The position numbers and the translations under genes were made by a program. The notes under the pieces were generated by a model, which was given only the letters and a program-made list of their open reading frames with translations, made no database searches and was not told the DNA's origin. A stretch of DNA of 64,000 bases, taken from Hysterium pulicare CBS 123377. Taxonomy: Eukaryota; Ascomycota; Dothideomycetes; Hysteriales; Hysteriaceae. Of the stretch, positions 11,609 through 21,800 are shown piece by piece; position 1 is the first letter of the stretch; every line of letters starts with the position of its first letter. The stretch lies in contig AJFK01000028.1 in the NCBI GenBank assembly GCA_000467715.1, positions 62,001 through 126,000 on the forward strand, read 5' to 3'.

Positions 11609-12907
11609 ATGGTCGACGTTGCCGTCTCGGCCCAGCTACAGCAATGGAGCTTCGAGAAGTCTACTGTCGTTCGCCCTGAGCGTTCCGATAGTACTGGAAC
11701 TTCCCCAGAACTGTACGACCCGGAAACCCTGCGGATAGATGCTCCTGCTGTGGACCATCCCCAGGACCTGGAATCAACCGAATCCCTAATCCAAGAACGG
11801 TACCTTTCCTCTGAGGAAGACCTGTCACCCATGGAACCAGATTCCGACGAAGACTCTTTTGATGAGGGTCCTGCTGAAATTGTTACAGCAAGGAAAATGT
11901 CTATCTCAGGGCCTTCGGTGTTGAAGACTGGTGATATGGCAGTTGTGGTCTCTTATGTCTCCGCTGGACGTCCCAAGATGGTCAACCTACCGAATGTCTC
12001 CTCGCCCATTCGAGAACGGACCGAGCGTTCAGCTTCCCTAGCTGCTTTACCTCCAGCAGTCGAAGCACAGTTTGCTCGTCAGCCTGCAAGACTTTCATTA
12101 GCTGTCAATCCATCTACTCTGGCCAGCACTAGGCGCCCTTCTACTGCGAAACCCGTATTCTCTCAGGAAACCAGCTCTCTCAGGATATCTTCCAGTTCAT
12201 CCTCATCAGTTGATGATCCTAGCAAAAGCAACTCCTCTTTGTCGACATCTGACAGCATCTCACGCCCAGCGAGTGCAACAGCAACGTCGTACAGATCTCA
12301 AATATCACAAAAGTCGATCCCTCTATCATCAATATCGCCCTCTTTGACGCCGTTTCCTCCACTCACACCGCAATCGCCAAACACACACTCTTTCCTGAGT
12401 TCCGACCCCTTCGGCAACAACTCTACCTCTGCCGCTTCACCTATCATTAAGAACTCCTCACACAAACGTCTCCGAAGCATATCACAGAAGTTGTCACTTG
12501 CGAAGATTGCAGTGAACACCGCAAATAAGAGGTTTACAAGGAGTGGGACAATGAGTGGAACAACGCCATCTACACCAATGACGCCCCGCACACCAATCAC
12601 TCCCCAGACAGCACCTCCTGCAGGAACATTCACACCACCAAAGACTCGGTCGAGGCGGAACTCGAAGATGGTGCCCAGGGGAGCCAATGAACGAGAACCG
12701 ATGCTCGAGCTTCCTTCCCCGCCTCCAATTGACGACAACAAGCCTCGCGAAAGGCTAGTGGCACGAGCTGCAAATGAGCGTGCACCGCCCATTGAGCTAC
12801 CACCGTTTCCGGATGATAATGGTGCGGACCCAGGCTTGCAACTGAAGACGCGGCGGGTGAGGAAGAGGAAGAGCTTGATGGATTTCGCTCTCAAGGAGCT
12901 TATGTGA
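11609..12907 (+). CDS. Ser/Pro/Thr-rich protein of unknown function
   Basis: A single exon of 432 codons is read from an ATG in good context (ACAATGG) at 11609; the frame is open back to 11558 but that part looks untranslated. The protein is mostly disordered. It begins with a small conserved-looking segment (MVDVAVSAQLQQWSFEKSTV), then an acidic stretch near residue 75, long Ser-rich runs, and TP repeats (TPSTPMTPRTPITPQT). The tail contains two related units, GANEREPMLELPSPP and AANERAPPIELPPFP, and ends in RRVRKRKSLMDFALKELM. The repeated NERxPxxELP unit and the basic C-terminus look like docking motifs, but I know no function. The S/T-P density suggests it is a substrate of proline-directed kinases; this is inference. 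Confidence 0.8.
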   Translation: MVDVAVSAQLQQWSFEKSTVVRPERSDSTGTSPELYDPETLRIDAPAVDHPQDLESTESLIQERYLSSEEDLSPMEPDSDEDSFDEGPAEIVTARKMSISGPSVLKTGDMAVVVSYVSAGRPKMVNLPNVSSPIRERTERSASLAALPPAVEAQFARQPARLSLAVNPSTLASTRRPSTAKPVFSQETSSLRISSSSSSSVDDPSKSNSSLSTSDSISRPASATATSYRSQISQKSIPLSSISPSLTPFPPLTPQSPNTHSFLSSDPFGNNSTSAASPIIKNSSHKRLRSISQKLSLAKIAVNTANKRFTRSGTMSGTTPSTPMTPRTPITPQTAPPAGTFTPPKTRSRRNSKMVPRGANEREPMLELPSPPPIDDNKPRERLVARAANERAPPIELPPFPDDNGADPGLQLKTRRVRKRKSLMDFALKELM

Positions 12908-14679
12908 GCGCTACTGTGGGGCGTCTTCTAACGAACTAAAAAAATGGGAACACAAGATCCTCTCAGCATCCTTCGCCCACTACCATCTTCAACAAACATC
13001 TTCGAATTTGGATGTTCACTTTGATTACACGATGTATGGGCGGTCCCGTTCTAGTAAGCGTCTTGTTTTCGCACCATTCTCAGCCCAGCACTTTCGCATA
13101 GCATCACAATCTGGCGATGTTCAACATTCATCTAGCAGCAACTTTGCGATTGTCGTTTCTTGCATAAAGTTTGGAGTTCAGGCGAGCGACTCTGGAGCAT
13201 TCGTTTATTTTCATCTTTGAAACCAGATACCCCCTCAGGATTGGACTATCTGTGGCGCATGTGGCGCATGTGGCGAAACAAAGTCATTTAATTCACTTCT
13301 TATCCATCGCTTATATTCCCGGTTTTGCTATTCATCAAGTTTTGTTTGGAGCGCTTGGATTTTTGGATTTTACCATGCCCGTTTCTTGTTTTTTCTTTAC
13401 CTGGTTTATGCCCTTTGGCCTTTTGGAGCCTCTTGTATATATTACGACCCATTTACGATTTGGATTCTTACCTACTTATCGTCCGCTAGAGAGAGGGGAT
13501 GGAGAGATGCTAGATTAGGCAGTATTGCTAAACTTTCTGCGATTATGATAACCTCTATTCTATCATAAGAACCAACTTTGTTTTCTCCACCCTTCGATCC
13601 GATGGCCTAGTCTATCTACATACAATGTGTTTGATGACGAGGCTGCTTACTTGCTGCTAGTCTTGCTGCTCCCTCACCTCCTTTCGCCGTATCATGATAC
13701 CTTCCTTACCCATCCATCGCCTCAGCCCGATACACTTATCCATGCTCTGCTTGCTGCATAGGATCCCCAATCCCACAGCCGACCCAACATGAATCCCCGA
13801 GAAACCAGGTCTTCGTACACTCGCATACGTAAGACCCAGTTTCCAGGACATTGTCGGCGTCGTCATAGTCGTTTTGTCTTCATTACCAAACCCCCTGACT
13901 CGGCTACGCCCGCATATATCTTCTTCTACGGAGGGGAGGGCAACCTGGTAATACATCGATAGCGATAAGCCCTATCGGCATATTCCTTCTATATTATCAC
14001 ATTGCGCGATTGCTAGTATTATCCCCGCCATAATAAGGAATAACGGAATGGTACACGTATGTATGTAGTCTCACAGCCCGGGTGTTTCGTCTAGAAAGGA
14101 GGGTCTATCCTGGCGAGCACGGTTAAGGACCCTAGGCCCTGGTTCCTGGGTTATACGATGTCGGATTAAGTGGAGCTGGGAAAACGAAACAAAACTTTTG
14201 AGAGAGACCTTGTCCTTGTTGTTCATGCTAATAAGATGGAGTGGAGTGGGCCCTGCATCTGGCGGGGATTTCTGGCGATGTTTCGAAACCAAACGTTTAT
14301 GCGTGGAGAGGCCTGAGGCAGAAAGGCAGAAAGGTGGAATGAGGGGAGGTTTAATCGACCACGTGCGGAATCAATTCCGAGGGAGTTGGAGTGGCTTCCC
14401 CGCAGAAATTGGGACCTCGGGCGATATACGTCGTGTAATATGCAATTATCGAGATAGGTTTTCAAATCATCAATTCTTCGGTCCCTTGGCCTTTCTTTGT
14501 AACTTTATGTTACTGAAGTTTGCTTTCTTCTCTACCTTCTGCATTCCGCGAGTCGCATCCATGAGTGAACGATAGCTTGGAATAAAAGGCACGCAATAGA
14601 CCAGTTGGATGCTGGAGATTGAAACAGGAGTACACCGTGCGGAGTAAAGAGATTGAAAAAAACGATAGATCGATTCATC
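12908..14679. other. 1.8-kb gene-free region
   Basis: This region holds the 3' untranslated region of the gene before it and the promoter of acetoacetyl-CoA synthetase. A short tandem GTGGCGCAT repeat lies near 13253-13277. The small minus-strand frame at 13657-13956 is not recognisable. No gene is supported. Confidence 0.45.
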
Positions 14680-17257
14680 ATGGCGTCCTCAGAAGGTTCC
14701 AAGGATATCCCCGTACCGAGGAAGCTATGGAATCATCCGAATCCCAAGTCTACGCGGATGTGGAAGTTTATGCAGGGTTCGAACAGAAAAAGGAATCTAA
14801 ATATGAAGGTAATGCTCTATTCAACTCAGGGGTCATTTGCTCAGCTTTCCAATTTGTCATTTTCCAATTCTTCACAGCTGAAAGTGCAGAGTTCCTGATC
14901 GTTTAGGCGGGTGATATTGAGAAGTGGTGAGTGTCGTGGAAATAAGGCTGATTATGAAATGTAGACTTTCCATGATTTATACGCTTGGTCTGTCGGGGAT
15001 AGAAGAACGGAGTTCTGGGAGGATATGTGGGAAGAGGCGGCGCTGGTGTATGAGGGTAGTTATAAAGAGGTTGGTGGATTTTCTTATTTTGATATAGGTT
15101 TTGATAATTGCGATTAAGATTGCAGTAATTCCCAGCTAACGTCCTTGTTAGGTCGTCGACGTGAACGCTCCTATGGATACTATCCCTCACTGGTTTCACG
15201 GTACACGACTAAATTGGGCCGAAAATGTTCTCTACTCCGCCTCTCCTACCTCTCACTCCGAGCGCAGCACGCTCCACAAAGAAGACTCTAAGATCGCCCT
15301 CACAGAGATCCGTGAAGGTAACTCCTCCGTCCGACACATGACCTACGGCGAACTTCGGAGCAAAGTCGCAGCCCTTTCAAACGCTTTACGAGCTAAGGGG
15401 GTAAAGAAGGGGGATCGAGTGGCTGTGGTGGCAAGTTCTAGTTTCGATACATTTATCGTATTCATGGCCATTACTGCAGTAGGAGGGTTGTTCAGTAGTT
15501 CGAGTACGGATATGGGGACGAAGGGGGTGCTGGATAGGCTATTGCAAATCAAACCTAAGTGGGTGTTTGTGGATGATTGGGCTGTCTATAATGGCAAGAC
15601 TACTGATCTTCGACCTAAGATACAAGAAATCATATCCGGATTGAGAGAAGGTGAGATATCAGAATTTCAGGAGTTGGTCGTGCAGCCAAGATTCCCTGGG
15701 AAGCCAGCGGATGTGAGTGGGATCGCGAAAGCGGTGCCACTAGAGAGATTTCTGGAAGCTGCAAATGGCAACAAAGAATTAGTTTTTAAGAGAGTTGAGT
15801 TTCGAGATCCTTTTTTGGTCGTTTACTCAAGTGGCACAACCGGCGTACCGAAGTGTATTGTGCATTCGACGGGCGGTGTGTTGATATCTGCGATGAAGGA
15901 GGGGAAGTTACATCGTGGTTTGGGGCCTAGCACCATAAAATTGCAGTATACAACTGTGAGTCGAAGAGTAGTGTCGTAAACTGAGTAGCTAACAAGTGTG
16001 TAGACAGGATGGATCATGTACCTGGTTTCGATACAAGCCCTGCTCTATGGAGGACGAGCGATTTTATATGATGGATCGCCTTTCCAGCCAGATCTCACGA
16101 CCTTCATCAAGATCATTGGTGAACAACGGTTCGTTCTTATTCAAACCCCCCCTCTAGCTCCGTGTTTCCATTCCCTACCGTAGTATGCTAACAACCTCAA
16201 AGCGTCACCGATCTAGGTACCTCACCCCGGTACCTTCAAGAACTCTACAACCACTCCATTGCCCCTCGAACGGTTACAGACCTCTCTTGCCTTCGCATGG
16301 TCACAAGTACCGGCATGGTGCTTTCTGATGCGCTCTTTGAGTGGTTCTATGATACCGCGTTCCCACCATCCGTTCATCTGGCGAATATTGCTGGCGGTAC
16401 TGATCTGGCTGGGTGCTTTGGCATTGAGAACCCTCTTACACCCGTATATGTAGGTGGATGTCAAGGGCCAAATCTAGGTACGAAGATGGAAGTATATGAC
16501 TCAATGGTTGAGAGTGGAGAACAAGGAAGAGCGGTTGAGGATGGAGTTCCTGGGGAACTTGTGGCGTAAGTACAATATTTCTCTCATCTGCTGCCCCTTT
16601 TCAGGCTTTTTATCCTACTACTTGAAGTATGATTCCAAAAACTGATGAAGTTGAGCCTACAGTACCGCTTCCTTCCCCAACCAGCCTATTTTCTTCTGGT
16701 CCGACCCAGACGGCTCAAAATACCAATCCGCCTACTACAAGCGCTTCCCGCATGTCTGGCACCACGGCGACTTCATCTTACGACACCCAACCACAAAGCA
16801 TTACCTCTTCCTCGGCCGCTCTGATGGCGTATTAAATCCCTCCGGTGTTCGCTTCGGCTCCGCAGAAATCTACTCCGTCATTGAGGCGCACTTCCCCGAA
16901 GTTCAAGATTCGATATGTATTGGCCAGAGACGACCAAGTGATAGTGACGAGAGTGTCATGCTATTCTTGAAAATGAAAGAAGGGGAGAAGTTTAGTGGGG
17001 CGTTGGTAGGCAGGGTGAAAGAGATTATTGGGAAGGAGAGGGGGAAGAGGATGGTCCCGAAATGGGTTTTTGAGACGCCGGATATACCGACGACGGTCAA
17101 TTTGAAGAAGGTTGAGTTGCCGGTTAAGCAGATTGTTAGTGGCAGGGTTGTTAAGCCGAGTGGGACGTTGTTGAATCCTGAGAGTCTGGATTATTACTAT
17201 CAGTTTGCGAAGGTGGAGCAGTTAGTTGGGCAGGAGAGGATTAAGAGTAGGTTGTAA
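14680..17257 (+). CDS. acetoacetyl-CoA synthetase
   Basis: This enzyme activates acetoacetate to acetoacetyl-CoA with ATP in the cytosol, feeding sterol and lipid synthesis and ketone or leucine breakdown. Six exons (14680-14808, 14965-15069, 15152-15955, 16004-16128, 16203-16565, 16663-17257) give 706 residues in consistent phase. Family landmarks in order: KLWNHPNPKSTRMWKFM at the N-terminus, LYAWSV, HWFHGTRLNWAENVL, the AMP-binding loop YSSGTTGVPKCIVHS, YDGSPFQP, TSTGMVLSD, NIAGGTDLAGCF, HGDF, and GRSDGVLNPSGVRFGSAEIY. After that comes VNLKKVELPVKQIVSG, with the probable catalytic lysine region. The length matches the eukaryotic enzyme (about 670-700). The first intron is 156 nt, long for this window, and its acceptor was chosen because the product LNMKTFHDLYAW fits the family. 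The fifth intron acceptor (16662) was chosen to give LVATASFPNQPIFFW. Confidence 0.95.
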
Positions 17258-17964
17258 CCTTCGAGTAAAATTGGCACGGAAATCTTTAATACTACTTGGC
17301 GTATCCGCGCTTTTATACATCATGTCCACGACGATTTTGCATCTGCTGTGAGCCAGTAGGTCCAGGCATTATGCACTTGGTATTCCCTCAAACTTACAAT
17401 CACGTTCAAGTACTTCTCGTCAAAAGGTTGGCTTGATGTTGGGACATAGGGAAAAGTAGACTCGTCGACTTCTGTCCCCCGGATATGACCTCCAAGCTTC
17501 ATGAAATTATAAAGGAGTAACTTAGTATGAAGAATATGTAGGTCCTTTGACCCTCTTTCTATGTTCTGTGGTATTATGGAACTAGTAGTAATAACTACCT
17601 GTTAGGAATTTCTAAAATTATATGTAGAAGATGGCCGTCTCTAAACATATCTATGAAGCCGGTTTGGCACTATGGCTTTGGCCGGCCGATGCCGGTCCCC
17701 CATGCAGACATCGCATGCGTCCGTTATGTTTCTAACCCACAGGGTGCAGTTGATGTGTGGTATACCGAGCAAGGTGCTCTCAGGATCCTTTCCGTAAAGG
17801 TGGCTCCGGTACGGGAGGTCGATAGTCGAAAGGTCGTGCTAGAGACGGCCTAGGGAAGGTAAATGTTAGGGCAAGGTTGAGGAATCTTTTAAAACATGTT
17901 GCCTCTCTTAACCTAAATTAGCCACTGTACTGTATCAGACCTGTATCCTGATTTCTATCACGAA
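17258..17964. other. intergenic, entry to accessory block
   Basis: This stretch is AT-rich with an island of higher GC at about 17640-17855. The island carries a 66-codon plus-strand frame (17653-17853) that I cannot assign. No gene is supported. It is the left border of a block rich in repeats and gene remnants. Confidence 0.4.
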
Positions 17965-18028
17965 GCACTTGGCCCTAAGGCTGAGTCTCAGCCTTCTCAT
18001 CTTGCCAATAGGGTACACCAGGATGCAG
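17965..18028. repeat. left arm of 64-nt inverted repeat
   Basis: This arm is an exact reverse complement of 18597-18660 over all 64 positions. Inside the arm is a 19-nt palindrome (AAGGCTGAG, T, CTCAGCCTT). The two arms enclose 568 nt that contain a BTB/POZ exon remnant. No clear target-site duplication is visible just outside. A short match (GTATCAG) reappears further out on both sides. Confidence 0.9.
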
Positions 18029-18050
18029 GCTTTTGAGATAAACTGCTCCT

Positions 18051-18314
18051 TCACGTATTAACGTCTTGAAAACCCTCCTTCGCTAGTAACTCATGTCCAT
18101 TTTTAGAGGCATTTTGAACCACGATGGACCGCATCGCGGTATTGCTAGTTGCACATACCTCCCGGATACAGTCCGGAAATGATTCGCTCATCCAATGGTT
18201 TCCCATCTTGTGCTGAATTTTCGACAGGCAGAGCATCTTCAGCTTCGCAATGAAAAACATGTCGGCCAAGGCATACGCACGAGGATCTTTCAGTAGTTCA
18301 GGATCATCTTGATA
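18051..18314 (-). pseudogene. BTB/POZ-domain protein, C-terminal exon remnant
   Basis: Read on the minus strand from 18314, about 87 codons stay open to a stop at 18051. They begin QYQDDPELLKDPRAYALADM and continue with FFIAKLKMLCLSKI, a FPDCIREV segment and IVVQ...HELLAKEGFQDV. This matches the part after the BTB/POZ fold in the large family of fungal BTB proteins (the ...YALADKY...LK.LA..KF...W....F...IREVY... pattern). The exon is preceded by a plausible splice acceptor (CTTAACAG), but I find no upstream exon carrying the BTB core itself. It sits wholly between the two arms of the 64-nt inverted repeat. I therefore read it as a captured or left-over exon, not a working gene. Confidence 0.7.
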
Positions 18315-18596
18315 CTGTTAAGTACAAGAGCTCAGAAGTACAGGGGCCAGTCTTTCACCTAACCAAAATCTTAACCCAACAACAACACCACCACGCAACG
18401 GTATTTCAAGATAAAACTTTAATACCCAGACTGGTATAAAAATTTAGACAATTATTTCTTCCTATTGTGGCTCAGGTGCAGACGTGAATGTTTTAGGACT
18501 CTGCTGGTGTTCCGCCTAGCTCTTATCGGTTAGTAGATTTGGTTAGTCCAGACTAAATACGAGCTCCTTGGCATTGAAACTCGCAGGCCACATTTT

Positions 18597-18660
18597 CTGC
18601 ATCCTGGTGTACCCTATTGGCAAGATGAGAAGGCTGAGACTCAGCCTTAGGGCCAAGTGC
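18597..18660. repeat. right arm of 64-nt inverted repeat
   Basis: This arm is an exact reverse complement of 17965-18028. With the left arm it bounds a unit of about 696 bp that could be a small non-autonomous terminal-inverted-repeat element or the product of a local inverted duplication. Confidence 0.9.
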
Positions 18661-18734
18661 AGACTGATACGGCTTTGTCAAGGACTATACGAATGAAGTT
18701 CAGAGGTGGCTTGACCTCGCTCTAGTAAATATAA

Positions 18735-18768
18735 AAGTTCCTGCCAGGCTATAGCCTGGCAAGAACTT
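18735..18768. repeat. 34-nt near-perfect palindrome
   Basis: The central 20 nt (TGCCAGGCTATAGCCTGGCA) are a perfect palindrome. Six further bases on each side pair after one mismatched position. It lies 149 bp upstream of the ATG at 18917 and could be an operator for a dimeric regulator, a hairpin in a leader transcript, or a mobile-element relic. Confidence 0.85.
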
Positions 18769-18916
18769 CTATCTCTTTCATTTTAGTTTTCTATACCCGT
18801 TCTCTATACCTATTGATTGGATTGACTACAAGATTCGAAATTTCTTTTAACACTGCTTGGACCCTGCCTTATACGCTCAAGATAGTTTCAGCCTAACCAG
18901 GCTTCTGCCTTCCATT

Positions 18917-21166
18917 ATGTCAGTTCAAGCGCAGTGGAACATTGATCAAAGTTCTCGATCTGTTATCGGTATAACAAGAGGAGTCCTTCAAGCTGCGACC
19001 ACAGATAACATCCAGGTCCTTGCCATCCTCGCATGTGAGCGCTTTGGTGCTACACTCGCTATCAGCCCTGACACATGTCTCAAGATCGAACGTGACATTG
19101 TCCCAACTCCGGAGCCTGCAATCCTCAGTTTCTTGAAAGCGTCGGTAGGGTATCTAGCCAATGATTGCGTCTCACAAATGAGCAAGTCTTTAGCAGGTAT
19201 CCAATTCCTAGGCCTTGCTACTGCGTTAGTGTCGACAACGGACCATTTCATAGCCGCGGCTGTGATTCAGGCAATGTTAGTTGACACAGCTGTTGACAAG
19301 ACATTGGTCCCGACTCTTAGGCAGGTTGAAGATCTTCTTGCTAGCATTGAGCCAAGATGCCTAAGAGCTGGATTCGCGAATGAAGTGGTTGGATGGGAGA
19401 TTCTACTCGGTGGTTCTTCCCACAATTACGTTCAGCAAACCGCGTATGACGCAAAGTATTCGCATCTGCCCGATAATCAAGGGATAAAGAGTTTGGTCGA
19501 CGCCTTTCGACAGCTTCGTCGCATTGGTAATGCAGACGTAATAAGCGTTACTGTTCGAACTCCGGTAAACGGTGCCGCATGGACATTAGCTTTCATTAAA
19601 TGGTGCCTGGGGGTCCCACCCTCTGTTACTTTCGACGACGGGGCCCCGTTTCTCCACCAGGAAGGCTCTGACGTTTCTGTTGTACTCGTAGACAGCCAGA
19701 GTGAGCATGGAACATTCGATGTCACGATTCATTCCTCCATCAACAATCCTTCAGAATTGATCGAATCACGGATAGACGCGGCGGTTGTAGGGATGATAAC
19801 CATTCCCATCTATGGTCAAGTGCTACGACAAAGATTGTCTCTTCATGATCATGATAATGATGCCTCGAGGCCTTTGGAGCAAGCCATTCCGTATGCTCTT
19901 CGTCAAGTTTTGGACAATTTGGTCTTCCTAGATCAGCTTGAACCGAGCCTAGAGCTTACCTTAGATCTTGTGAAAAGACCTAAGACCACGTTCCCTGATC
20001 AAGAAATGGCGCAGAATCTGTCAGAGAGAGAGAAGACTATCTTGGATTTACGACTGTCGCCGTTTTCGGAGGAAACTATCATCATAAATATGCATAATCT
20101 ACTATTCGGCGCCCAGGAATGCAATGGTTTGCGTAGATTAGATGACGGTCTCCTGATCTCTGATTTGCCTCTTATAGCTTTGCACTTGAAGCGACTTATG
20201 GAGGTTTGTAAATGCTTGAAATGCTCCTCTACAGGCATTGGCGGGGGATGCGACCGAGACATGTTCTTCCACCAAATTTGCACTATTGTTGCGACTACCC
20301 TCGGTCTGTCACTTTTCGAATGTCCAGAGTCACTCCGTATTTGGACAGGATTTTCTGGCTTTGAGCGAAACCGCTACAATAATGAACTTATCAGCGCAAT
20401 CTTCCTGATTCTCACCAAAGGCGCCCGTGCACGCTGCTCAATAGATTCTCTTCGAAGATGGGCTCTTGATTCGGTTGGCCACAAAAGCGTCTTGGATCGA
20501 GAACATCGCGGTGCTATACTGTCCTCAAGCAAAGGTCAAGCCATCTGGCCAACGATATACCACGACTATACATATAGCAAGCGTGGTTACCTCGCCCTAT
20601 CTTGGCTTCCTGGGCTGCTTTTTTACAAAAAGGAGGAATACCACGTAGTCTCTGGGCCTCAAGCAAAGTCCCTAGCAAAAGATATTGACCCTGTGACAAA
20701 CCGATACGAAGACGTCGTGTCGGACCCACATAATCTTGTCCCCGCGCATCTCCGCCTACATTGGGTTGTGCATCCCCGCCAAGCAGGTAGTCTGGAAGCG
20801 TCCCTCAGCGTCTCTGGAATCCCTCACTCCCATTTCGCCGCTCGTCCCGGCCACATATTTGCAATGCTTGCCATGGCTGTGCTTGTCACTCGGTGCGGCC
20901 ATGAACCCGATTCGAGCCTTGAGAAGCCGGATTGCTTTGCCACCTTCACTGGTCCATTGGACCCAGAAAATGAATACGGGAGTACAGAAGATAAAGTCTG
21001 CATTGTAGCAGTGGATGGAGATGATGAACTTAGGTTCTTAGGCCTAAGTTCACTCAGGAGTAGTGTTCGGATAGGTACAACACAAGCTGTATTGAGAAAA
21101 GAGGCATGTTTAAGCTGTTGTTTAGATGTTTGCAGGATAACTGGATTTAAGATATTAATTCTTTAA
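18917..21166 (+). CDS. intronless conserved fungal protein of unknown function
   Basis: An uninterrupted frame of 749 codons is read from the first ATG at 18917. The frame is open back to about 18851 without an ATG, and the residues there (SFSLTRLLPSIMSV...) look protein-like, so a short upstream exon may be missing from this model. I find no signal peptide or membrane segment. Visible features are a globular, Ala/Leu-rich N-terminal half and a Cys cluster near residue 430, CKCLKCSSTG...GCDRDMFF, followed by ATTLGLSLFECPE. I recall similar Cys-containing segments in a widespread, often multicopy, family of uncharacterised filamentous-fungal proteins, and know of no assigned function. It stands alone in the accessory-looking block between an inverted repeat and a dihydroorotase remnant. 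Confidence 0.75.
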   Translation: MSVQAQWNIDQSSRSVIGITRGVLQAATTDNIQVLAILACERFGATLAISPDTCLKIERDIVPTPEPAILSFLKASVGYLANDCVSQMSKSLAGIQFLGLATALVSTTDHFIAAAVIQAMLVDTAVDKTLVPTLRQVEDLLASIEPRCLRAGFANEVVGWEILLGGSSHNYVQQTAYDAKYSHLPDNQGIKSLVDAFRQLRRIGNADVISVTVRTPVNGAAWTLAFIKWCLGVPPSVTFDDGAPFLHQEGSDVSVVLVDSQSEHGTFDVTIHSSINNPSELIESRIDAAVVGMITIPIYGQVLRQRLSLHDHDNDASRPLEQAIPYALRQVLDNLVFLDQLEPSLELTLDLVKRPKTTFPDQEMAQNLSEREKTILDLRLSPFSEETIIINMHNLLFGAQECNGLRRLDDGLLISDLPLIALHLKRLMEVCKCLKCSSTGIGGGCDRDMFFHQICTIVATTLGLSLFECPESLRIWTGFSGFERNRYNNELISAIFLILTKGARARCSIDSLRRWALDSVGHKSVLDREHRGAILSSSKGQAIWPTIYHDYTYSKRGYLALSWLPGLLFYKKEEYHVVSGPQAKSLAKDIDPVTNRYEDVVSDPHNLVPAHLRLHWVVHPRQAGSLEASLSVSGIPHSHFAARPGHIFAMLAMAVLVTRCGHEPDSSLEKPDCFATFTGPLDPENEYGSTEDKVCIVAVDGDDELRFLGLSSLRSSVRIGTTQAVLRKEACLSCCLDVCRITGFKILIL

Positions 21167-21254
21167 ATATCGAAATCTTTTAGTTTAACTTAGCTTCGGT
21201 TCAACACCGGCTTAATTGTACTTTCCCTTTTACTACTACTCTCCTTCTAATCAT

Positions 21255-21800
21255 AGGATACTAGGAACGACAACGGCACTTCACCTCTACTTGACGGACG
21301 ATGACAGTCAGACAGATCCACTGGCTTTTTGTAAACCTCTTCCAAAAAAGCCATGAGATCGAGATGCCCTGATCAAAGCTATATGTAGCGGCGAGTCTAA
21401 ACTCTTCTTGTGAGTTAGTCCGCGTTATTCTAAGTGTGATCCTTTTCTTTCTTAACCTTGCGTACCTTTCAGCGGTAGTGATAAGGCACTGCTTCCGCTA
21501 GGGTCCAAGATTAAGGCCCAAAGTGGCCGAGCAAGACCAGCGGGAGATTCACACAGCTTTTCGCGGCCCAGCTTGTGATTCCAGCACTTGAAGAGGCAAT
21601 TGAAAGGGGAGTTCTCGAAGAAGACGGTGTTACACATGACCGGCTCGAGCAGTTCCTAAGCTGATCTGGAAGGCATTTCTATAGGCTACCTAAATCCTGC
21701 CACCGAAGGACGACCCAAGATTGTGCTTGAGAGAAAAGACAAGACGATCCCCATGAGTATAAGGAGCGCTGATGGCACCCTTGAGGTTGGGTTATCATAA
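21255..21800 (+). pseudogene. dihydroorotase (PyrC/URA4-type) 3' remnant
   Basis: Conceptual reading gives the C-terminal third of a fungal dihydroorotase, the third enzyme of pyrimidine synthesis. Segments in order are HLYLTDDDSQT and LAFCKPLPKKP, then DRDALIKAICSG. A 68-nt intron follows with proper signals (GTGAGT, CTTAAC, CAG), spanning about 21409-21476. Then come GSD, LGSKIKAQSGRA, FTQLFAAQLVIPALEEAIER, GVLEEDGVTHDRLEQFLS, FYRLP and KIVLERKDKTIPMSIRSADG. The active-site SAPH segment is degraded. There are in-frame stops after LPKKP and after EQFLS, and frame changes after the AGxxT region and near FYRLP. An upstream acceptor-like CTAATCATAG precedes the first segment, so another exon once existed. 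The 5' two thirds of the gene are absent. Confidence 0.78.

Noticed and set aside
12298-12894. 198-codon open frame on the minus strand
   Set aside because: It is antisense to the Ser/Pro-rich gene and its composition (Ser, Gly, Val, Arg) mirrors that gene's codons; it is a shadow.
14819-14963. A small extra exon inside the first intron of acetoacetyl-CoA synthetase
   Set aside because: The direct join LNMKTFHDLYAW already fits the family; the interval has stops in the needed frame.
17965-18660. Inverted repeats as long terminal repeats of a retroelement
   Set aside because: The repeats are inverted, not direct, only 64 nt long, and the inside has no reverse transcriptase, integrase or capsid-like coding.
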